NCBI GenBank assembly: GCA_021413595.1
Contig: JAIOQD010000081.1
Span: forward strand, 1-11,897
DNA from: Bacteroidota bacterium
Lineage (GTDB): Bacteria; Bacteroidota; Bacteroidia; 2-12-FULL-35-15
DNA length: 11,897 nt
Direction: 5' to 3'
The notes beneath the pieces are model-generated. The model searched no databases. It was not told the origin of the DNA and saw nothing but the letters and a program-made list of their open reading frames with translations. A program made the translations under genes and the position numbers. Shown in pieces: positions 7,479 to 11,897 of the stretch (position 1 is its first letter; the number at the start of each line of letters is the position of its first letter).

Positions 7479-8480
7479 CTACCACTTTAATATCATTGCT
7501 CCCCAAGCCATTCCAGACCCAACAGCGGCAAATAATAAGGTGTCGCCACGCGTTAACTTTCCGGCTTTATTGGTCTCATCCAATAAAATTGGAATAGATG
7601 CGGCAGAAGTATTTCCGTATTGATCCATATTTGTCAATACTTTATCAAAATCAAAATTTATAAGTTCTGCTGTTTTCTTAAGAATTTTAAGACTTGGCTG
7701 ATGAGGGATCATGTATTTGATATCCTCCATTTTTAATCCGGAATCGGATAAAACGTCTGAAATAACTTTGGGCAATACGCGTATAGAGGTATTGTATATT
7801 CCTTTTCCGTCCATTTGCCAATATTGCAAACGGTCTTTTGCTGTATTTTCATCAATCGGGTGTTGTGATCCACCGGCAGGGATATGCCAGATCATTTTTC
7901 CACGTCCGTCAGCACCAACTTTTGAAATAACAAAACCTGTTTCATCATCTACACGGGAAAGAACAACAGCTCCTGCACCATCACCAAAAAATACAGCATC
8001 TCTGCGTGTCCAGTCGGTAATTGTTGAAAAAGTATCGGCTCCAATTACAAGGATATGTTTGTAATTTCCATTGCTTAAACAATCTGTTGCCAGGCTAATC
8101 GCATATAAAAAACCGGTACAAACCGCTACCACATCAAATGCTCCTGCATTAAATGCACCAATTTTTTCCTGAACAAAACAAGCTGTGGAAGGCGCCTTCA
8201 TATCAGGCGTGGTGGTAGCAAAAATTATTAAATCAATGTCTTCAGGGCTAAGTTTAGCATCAGCAATTGCTTTGAGAGCTGCTTTTGCACCAAGATCTGA
8301 GGTGGTTTCGCCTTTTGCAACAATATGTCTTTGTTTGATACCCAGGTTTTCATAAATCCATGAAGATTTAGTATCTACAATGGTTTCAAGGTATTCATTT
8401 GTATAAACTCCGGAGGGTGCATAAGAGCCGGTGCCTGAAATTTTTACATTCCGAATGATCTTTTTTTTTGCTGCGCTCAT
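7479..8480 (-). CDS. 3-oxoacyl-[ACP] synthase III family protein (KAS III / FabH-like)
   Basis: KAS III enzymes condense an acyl-CoA starter with malonyl-ACP to begin fatty-acid synthesis. The 333-residue protein is full length and aligns along the whole family: IVDTKSSWIYENLGIKQRHIV (34-54), catalytic C121 in AFDVVAVCTGF, FGDGAGAVVL (165-174), H260 in IPHQPS and N290 in YGNTSAASIP, with terminal GSGMAWGAMILKW. The Cys-His-Asn triad is complete. Two features differ from E. coli FabH: the starter-binding segment reads YENLGIKQR rather than TRTGIRER, and the ACP-contact helix reads HQPSLKI rather than HQANLRI. It may thus be a paralogue for special starters (branched, aromatic or polyketide-like) rather than the housekeeping FabH, so I give no gene symbol. 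It lies 62 bases before the surface-protein gene with no clear terminator between them, and 136 bases after the small secreted protein. Confidence 0.88.
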   Translation of the reverse strand: MSAAKKKIIRNVKISGTGSYAPSGVYTNEYLETIVDTKSSWIYENLGIKQRHIVAKGETTSDLGAKAALKAIADAKLSPEDIDLIIFATTTPDMKAPSTACFVQEKIGAFNAGAFDVVAVCTGFLYAISLATDCLSNGNYKHILVIGADTFSTITDWTRRDAVFFGDGAGAVVLSRVDDETGFVISKVGADGRGKMIWHIPAGGSQHPIDENTAKDRLQYWQMDGKGIYNTSIRVLPKVISDVLSDSGLKMEDIKYMIPHQPSLKILKKTAELINFDFDKVLTNMDQYGNTSAASIPILLDETNKAGKLTRGDTLLFAAVGSGMAWGAMILKW

Positions 8481-8509
8481 ATTTTTGTTGATGAGAAAAG
8501 TCTCTCTTA

Positions 8510-8603
8510 ACCCAAGCCCTTCCCGACCTCCACAAAGAGGAAGAGAAGCTGCCTAAAACACTAACCTGTATGCTGGTGCAATGGTTCTGACTCCCTTCGG
8601 GAG
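8510..8603. repeat. GC-rich palindromic intergenic element (REP-like)
   Basis: This spacer is richer in G and C than its surroundings. It contains a compact hairpin CTCCC-TTC-GGGAG at 8591-8603 and, near the other end (about 8519-8545), CTTCC/GGAAG and CCTC/GAGG complementary pairs around cacaaa. The CCC-TTCC-GACC-TCC wording resembles short dispersed palindromic elements in Bacteroidota genomes. It could also act as a terminator for the small secreted protein gene, but no T run follows the hairpin on the minus strand. Confidence 0.35.
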
Positions 8604-8616
8604 GTAGGCTTATTTC

Positions 8617-9108
8617 TTATTCGTCTTTAACAACTTTTTTCTTTTTACCTTTCAACGTGCCTGTAAAAGTGTATTCTTTTTTCAGTTTACCTTTTTTATT
8701 TGTCCAATAAGCGGTACCTTCAATATCTTCTCCGGTAATAGTACCTGTCCATTTTAAAAGTTCCTCACCCGGGTTTTTACTTTCGGTTTCAAAAGTAATT
8801 ATCTTGTTAGCTGCATCAGAAGTATCAAGTTCGGCAGTATAAGCCGAAGGCATGAATTTTTCATCCAGCTTCATTACTTTTGATGTAAATTTATCTGATT
8901 TAAAGGTTAGTTCATCCGGTTCAGGATCTCCGGCTTTTTTTCCTTGCTCAGCCAGTTCAATTGTATAAATTTTTCCGGCCAGAAGCTTATCTGGGGCTGG
9001 TTTTTTTTGTGCATAAGCACTATTTGATACTGCTAATAAACACAATGTGGCTGTGCTTAATAACCACAAAATACTGTTCTTGCTTTTTGATTTGTAAGTG
9101 TTAGTCAT
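8617..9108 (-). CDS. Small secreted lysine-rich protein of unknown function
   Basis: I do not recognise a named family. The 163-residue product has a clear signal peptide: basic SKSKN, a hydrophobic core at about 13-27, and a likely cut after SAYA at residue 33, so it is exported to the periplasm or beyond. The mature part (about 130 residues) starts QKKPAPDKLLAGKIYTIEL. It is predicted to be mostly beta strand, with alternating patterns such as ELTFKSDKFTSKVMKLD, NKIITFETES, LKWTGTITGEDIEGTAYW and EYTFTGTLKG. This would suit a small barrel or lipocalin-like sandwich, but that is inference. The C-terminus is strongly basic (GKKKKVVK). No lipobox cysteine is present at the cleavage site. It stands alone between two spacers with hairpins and may be its own transcription unit; a TAnnTTTG box was not found upstream. 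Confidence 0.75.
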   Translation of the reverse strand: MTNTYKSKSKNSILWLLSTATLCLLAVSNSAYAQKKPAPDKLLAGKIYTIELAEQGKKAGDPEPDELTFKSDKFTSKVMKLDEKFMPSAYTAELDTSDAANKIITFETESKNPGEELLKWTGTITGEDIEGTAYWTNKKGKLKKEYTFTGTLKGKKKKVVKDE

Positions 9109-9182
9109 ATTTTTGCTTTTTTTTTGTGTAAACTACTATAAATGACCTTAAAATATAAGAAAGACGTTCAAATTTTAAAAAA

Positions 9183-9230
9183 GTTTCAAATTTCAAGTTT
9201 TGTTTTAACACAGAACCTGAAACCTGAAAC
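9183..9230 (-). terminator. Intrinsic terminator after the frameshifted phasin-like gene
   Basis: Bases 9183-9197 (gtttcaaatttcaag) and 9216-9230 (cctgaaacctgaaac) are complementary at 12 of 15 positions with an 18-base loop. On the minus strand the stem is followed directly by ACTTTTTTAAAA. It lies about 20 bases after the stop at 9251, as expected for a terminator. Confidence 0.6.
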
Positions 9231-9250
9231 TCTCAGTTTTCGATTTAAAA

Positions 9251-9849
9251 TTAAACGGTCTCTTTTTTATCTTTACTTTCTTGTTTCCACCATTCAGAAG
9301 CCCAGTTTGTAAATTTATTCAAACCTTTGCTTTGTAAATTAAATAGTGATTCAATTTGAGCATTGATACTTGCTCCAAATTTTTCGTTGAAATTCACAGC
9401 AAGATTCGTATGTTTATTATAGAAATCAAGGATTTCTTTTGTGTTTTTAATAGTTAACTGGTGTGATGCTTCAAAATTTTCGTGAATTAATTCCAACACT
9501 TTTTCCGGTTGTGTGCTATTCGATTCTTTAAGAGCATCAACTAATTTTGTGTTAAAATCAACATTCATTTCCATTTGTCTTGTGTATGAATTGATGATAC
9601 TGTCAAGCGCATCTTCTGCTAATTCAACAGATTTACCAAATGTGCTTTTTAGTGTGTCAGTAACAGAATCCTGAATTTCTTTCTGATTCAATTTTTCTTT
9701 GATCGAATCAACGATTTTTTTATTGGAATCCAATGCGTCACCAATGTGTTTTGAACAATGATCTCTCTTATTGTTTCTTTGGATTTTTCAGCAGTTCCTT
9801 TAATACTGCTTTTAATTTTTTCAGCTTTTTCGTTTAATGTGGTGTTCAT
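9251..9849 (-). pseudogene. Phasin-like helical protein, frameshifted second copy
   Basis: This is a close paralogue of the gene at 11091-11681: most residues are identical, including VTDTLK, GKSVELAEDALDSIINSYTRQMEMNVDFNTKLVDALKESN and the tail NKFTNWASEWWKQESK. The native start is ATG 9849 (MNTTLNEKAEKIK). The first 31 codons match the intact copy, then the two diverge at 9753-9756, where four bases stand in place of eleven. This 7-base loss shifts the frame; the product becomes about 53 residues and ends at a TGA. The rest, from KHIGDALDSNKKIVDS on, remains open in the other frame to the TAA at 9251, but only a TTG could start it. The long, charged amphipathic helices with few aromatics suit a granule-coating phasin. 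That assignment rests on composition and on phaC and phaB in the same window, not on a signature motif. Confidence 0.75.
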
Positions 9850-9893
9850 TTGGCCTGTTTTTATGGGATTATTTTGTTAATTAAGCAAATAAA

Positions 9894-10027
9894 CAATTTT
9901 GCAGTAGGCAATCAAGAAGAAATTTGACAATTAAGCAATTATACAGTAGGCAATTAGTGATTCGTTAAATTTGTAAAATTGCCGACTGATAAATTGTTAA
10001 ATTAAATAATTGCCTACTGTATAATTG
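9894..10027. repeat. Four-copy nested inverted repeat between two phasin-like genes
   Basis: A 19-base unit of the form CAATT-NNN-CAGT(A/C)GGCAAT occurs four times: direct at 9894-9912 and 9936-9954, and inverted at 9978-9996 and 10009-10027. The second and fourth copies sit in a perfect 22-base inverted repeat (9935-9956 with 10007-10028), so the region can fold into a long stem enclosing the third copy. It follows the 250-residue gene's stop by about 20 bases. No T run follows, so a plain terminator is less likely than a folded 3' end or a dispersed repeat element. Confidence 0.8.
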
Positions 10028-10049
10028 CAAAATTGTTTAATTATTTTTA

Positions 10050-10802
10050 TTAATTATTTGCAGTAGTTGTTTGTTTCTTAGTTCCGTTGCTGCCTGTGAA
10101 AGTGTTGTTTTTGAAAAAATCAACAACATTTTTTGTTTCAAAACCTTTTGTGTTGTATGAATTGGTTAAGTCTGACCAAAATTTTAAATTAGTATTAAAA
10201 TTAGCATTCATTTGGTCATTCAATTTGTTGAACATTTCTTTGTTGGTTTCAACAGAAGGTGTAGCAACTTTGGTATATGAATCAACAATTGATTGTATTT
10301 TTTCTTTAGAAGTTGCAACAGTAGTTTCAAATTCTTTTTTCCAATTTTCAGTCCACTCAGCAGTAGTTGTTTTTGTAGTATCAAACTGCTTTGTTAATGA
10401 CTCAAATGATTTTTTGTTAAAAGCAGTAATTTCTTCTACTTGCTTTTTGTATGAATCAATAATTTTTGCTGTTGAATCTTTTGAAAATGTTTCTGAACTG
10501 GCTTGTTTACCAAAATCCATTGCAGTTTTCATTGTAGCTTTCGACATATTAGTGATCGTTTCAATGTTCTTTTGTAAAATTTCAGCAACTTTTTCTGAAA
10601 CTCCGAATGAACTGCTGAAATTATCTTTGTTGATTCCTGCGAATGCAGTATTCATTGTTTTATTATAAATATCACTTGCAGATTTCATTTGTTTGTTTTG
10701 AGTTTCAATGATTGTTGCAGTTGTATCCTGTAACCATTTCATTGTTTCGCTTACATTCTTTTTGAATGTTTCTGTTGCATCAGTGAATTTTTTTGTTGTC
10801 AT
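10050..10802 (-). CDS. Phasin-like granule-associated protein, 250 residues
   Basis: The protein has no signal peptide, no cysteine and few prolines. It is built almost entirely of residues favouring helix, in amphipathic repeats such as FKKNVSETMKWLQDTTATIIETQNK (13-37) and VSEKVAEILQKNIETITNMSKATMK (68-92). Similar stretches follow at about 112-150 (IDSYKKQVEEITAFNKKSFESLTKQF) and 160-200. The final 15 residues are a disordered polar tail rich in T, N and K. This composition, with its recurring short aromatic anchors and D-S-Y-x-K turns, fits phasins, which coat PHB granules and control their number and size. The neighbouring phasin-like genes and phaC/phaB in the window support this. It is not a close paralogue of the 196-residue proteins. 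A TAnnTTTG promoter lies 33 bases upstream. Without a profile search the call stays probable; a generic coiled-coil protein is the alternative. Confidence 0.65.
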   Translation of the reverse strand: MTTKKFTDATETFKKNVSETMKWLQDTTATIIETQNKQMKSASDIYNKTMNTAFAGINKDNFSSSFGVSEKVAEILQKNIETITNMSKATMKTAMDFGKQASSETFSKDSTAKIIDSYKKQVEEITAFNKKSFESLTKQFDTTKTTTAEWTENWKKEFETTVATSKEKIQSIVDSYTKVATPSVETNKEMFNKLNDQMNANFNTNLKFWSDLTNSYNTKGFETKNVVDFFKNNTFTGSNGTKKQTTTANN

Positions 10803-10834
10803 TTTTTTGTTTTTTTTTGGGATTAATTTGTCCG

Positions 10835-10842
10835 CAAAGGTA
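10835..10842 (-). promoter_or_regulatory. Promoter -7 box (TACCTTTG) of the 250-residue phasin-like gene
   Basis: On the minus strand this reads TACCTTTG, an exact TAnnTTTG match, 32 bases before the ATG at 10802. The following bases, C-G-GACAAAT, are nearly identical to those after the box upstream of the 196-residue gene (C-C-GACAAAT). No TTTG stands at the -33 position. Confidence 0.6.
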
Positions 10843-10933
10843 AGACAAATATCTTACTAACAGACGTTGTTCATAACTTTTTAAGTATTTTCAAATATTT
10901 TTATTAACTAGCCCTCCCTTTATTAAAACACAA

Positions 10934-10993
10934 AAAAACTGAATTAAGTCGAATAAAACACATATTCTATCTATTCGTTTTAATTTAGTTTTT
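10934..10993. repeat. 22-base imperfect inverted repeat upstream of the 250-residue phasin-like gene
   Basis: Bases 10934-10955 and 10972-10993 are complementary at 19 of 22 positions with a 16-base loop; two of the three mismatches would be G-U pairs in a plus-strand transcript. It lies about 90 bases upstream of the promoter box at 10835 and about 100 bases past the stop of the 196-residue gene. It may be a terminator between these two genes or a regulatory palindrome; the low GC content weakens either reading. Confidence 0.5.
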
Positions 10994-11019
10994 ATTTGTA
11001 ATTAGCTAATAATGATGCA

Positions 11020-11041
11020 ATTGATAAGTGAATTTATCAAT
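11020..11041. repeat. Perfect 8-base stem-loop 50 bases after the 196-residue phasin-like gene
   Basis: ATTGATAA at 11020-11027 pairs with TTATCAAT at 11034-11041 around a 6-base loop. No T run follows on the minus strand, so it would be a weak terminator at best. Together with the larger inverted repeat at 10934-10993 it makes up the recognisable structure in this 288-base spacer. Confidence 0.35.
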
Positions 11042-11090
11042 TCATCTTCCATAGAAGAGGGGTGAATTTGCAAATTAAATGTTATGTGCC

Positions 11091-11681
11091 TTATTTTTTA
11101 CTTTCCTGTTTCCACCACTCAGAAGCCCAATTTGTAAATTTATTTAAGCCTTTGTTCTGAAGATTAAAAAGAGACTCTATTTGGGCATTTATGCTTTCTC
11201 CAAATTTTTGATTGAAATTTACAGCCAAGTTGGTGTGCTTATTATAGAAATCAAGTATCTCTTTTGTATTTCTGATGGTCAACTGGTGTGAGGCTTCAAA
11301 ATTTTCGTGAATTAATTCCAACACTTTTTCCGGATGAGCAGTATTTGATTCTTTAAGAGCATCAACCAGCTTGGTGTTGAAATCAACATTCATTTCCATT
11401 TGTCTGGTGTATGAGTTGATAATGCTGTCAAGAGCATCTTCTGCAAGCTCAACTGATTTTCCAAAAGTTGTTTTTAGAGTATCTGTAACAGAGTCATCCA
11501 TGTCTTGCTGATTAAATTTTTCTTTTATTGAATCAACAATTTTTTTGTTAGAATTCAAAGCCTCTCCAATGTGTTTTGTATTAGAGTCAATGATCTCTCT
11601 TATTGTTTCTTTTGATTTTTCAGCAGTACCTTTAATACTGTTTTTTATTTTTTCTGATTTTTCGTTTAATGTGCTATTCAT
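11091..11681 (-). CDS. Phasin-like helical protein, 196 residues (intact copy)
   Basis: The protein is cytoplasmic (no signal peptide) and almost wholly helical. An N-terminal charged region (1-50; LNEKSEKIKNSIKGTAEKSKETIREI) is followed by a core with GKSVELAEDALDSIINSYTRQMEMNVDFNTKLVDALKESN (about 73-112). Then comes PEKVLELIHENFEASHQLTIRNTKEILDFYNKHTNLAVNFNQKFGESINAQIESLFNLQNKG, and the end is aromatic, NKFTNWASEWWKQ. Such amphipathic helices with a conserved aromatic tail fit a granule-surface phasin or a related stress-type helical bundle. The presence of phaC and phaB in the window favours phasin. The start at ATG 11681 agrees with the start of the paralogue at 9849. It has the best promoter in the window. 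Because its paralogue is frameshifted, this may be the only working copy. No close functional name can be assigned from sequence alone. Confidence 0.68.
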   Translation of the reverse strand: MNSTLNEKSEKIKNSIKGTAEKSKETIREIIDSNTKHIGEALNSNKKIVDSIKEKFNQQDMDDSVTDTLKTTFGKSVELAEDALDSIINSYTRQMEMNVDFNTKLVDALKESNTAHPEKVLELIHENFEASHQLTIRNTKEILDFYNKHTNLAVNFNQKFGESINAQIESLFNLQNKGLNKFTNWASEWWKQESKK

Positions 11682-11738
11682 TTTTTCTGTTTTAGATTAA
11701 ACCTATATATATTATGACTAATAATCGATATTTGTCGG

Positions 11739-11769
11739 CAAAGGTATAAAAATACTTGTTACTAACAAA
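11739..11769 (-). promoter_or_regulatory. Bacteroidota-type promoter of the 196-residue phasin-like gene
   Basis: On the minus strand TTTG (11769-11766) is followed after exactly 19 bases by TACCTTTG (11746-11739), fitting the -33 TTTG / -7 TAnnTTTG arrangement known in Bacteroidota. It lies 57 bases before the ATG at 11681, leaving a leader of about 50 bases. It is the only promoter in the window with both boxes. Confidence 0.75.
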
Positions 11770-11897
11770 TAATGTGTATAACTTTTTTAATTAAATTTAA
11801 AATCACCTTTTAAAATAAAAATTATTTCCTAACTAGGTCGTTTTCTTTGCGGCATAACCATAGCTTTCCAAACAAATAAACTATTAAAGGCAATTCG
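11770..11897. other. Right-edge spacer, possible end of an unseen gene
   Basis: This stretch is A/T-rich next to the promoter. On the minus strand a short open frame enters from the right edge and ends at TAG 11831-11829 after 22 codons (RIAFNSLFVWKAMVMPQRKR-PS). It could be the tail of a gene outside the window, but a second frame is also open for a similar distance, so no gene is called. I see no repeat or RNA gene here. Confidence 0.25.

Noticed and set aside
7711..8064. 117-codon plus-strand open frame within the KAS III gene
   Set aside because: The minus strand encodes a complete KAS III with all catalytic residues; the plus frame has no family resemblance.
9894..10027. CRISPR-like array
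   Set aside because: There are only four units, they alternate in orientation, spacers are unequal, and no cas genes are nearby.
10087..10668. 193-codon plus-strand open frame opposite the 250-residue phasin-like gene
   Set aside because: It is a shadow of a low-complexity helical gene; its translation is rich in V, S and F with no recognisable motif, and the minus strand has the promoter and phasin-like composition.

Overview
The window comes from an AT-rich member of the Bacteroidota. The sequence evidence is a C-terminal type IX secretion sorting domain on a secreted protease, a surface protein with GIGT repeats and a WPDYVF-type tail, an outer-membrane barrel of the PorT-like kind, and promoter boxes of the Bacteroidota form TAnnTTTG. 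The genus cannot be fixed by eye. Every recognisable gene lies on the minus strand, so transcription runs from high to low coordinates.

Layout in transcription order. (1) 11681-9251 is a phasin-like block: an intact 196-residue helical protein, a 250-residue phasin-like protein, and a second, frameshifted copy of the 196-residue gene. The intervening spacers carry conspicuous inverted repeats. (2) 9108-8617 is a small secreted lysine-rich protein of unknown function. (3) 8480-7479 is a KAS III (FabH-type) condensing enzyme. (4) 7416-3732 is a tightly packed surface module: a GIGT/YadA-head-like surface protein interrupted by two in-frame stops, a beta-barrel outer-membrane protein, and an M43-type zinc metalloprotease with a type IX sorting tail. 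(5) 3608-906 is the core of polyhydroxybutyrate (PHB) synthesis: class I PHA synthase PhaC, broken by an internal deletion plus frameshift, then acetoacetyl-CoA reductase PhaB. (6) 747 to the left edge is the N-terminal nuclease part of an MmeI-like type IIL restriction-modification enzyme.

PhaB reduces acetoacetyl-CoA to (R)-3-hydroxybutyryl-CoA, PhaC polymerises it, and phasins coat the granule. The phasin block and phaC-phaB are therefore functionally linked although about 5.5 kb of unrelated-looking genes lie between them. No phaA thiolase is visible in the window.

The most striking observation is that three of the eleven genes are broken in different ways: a roughly 80-nt deletion in phaC, two stop codons one codon apart in the surface protein, and a 7-nt deletion in the phasin copy. 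Two of the three are PHB genes. This may be decay of PHB storage in this lineage or a strain-mixture or assembly problem; the sequence alone cannot decide. I found no tRNA, rRNA, CRISPR array, insertion sequence or phage integration site.
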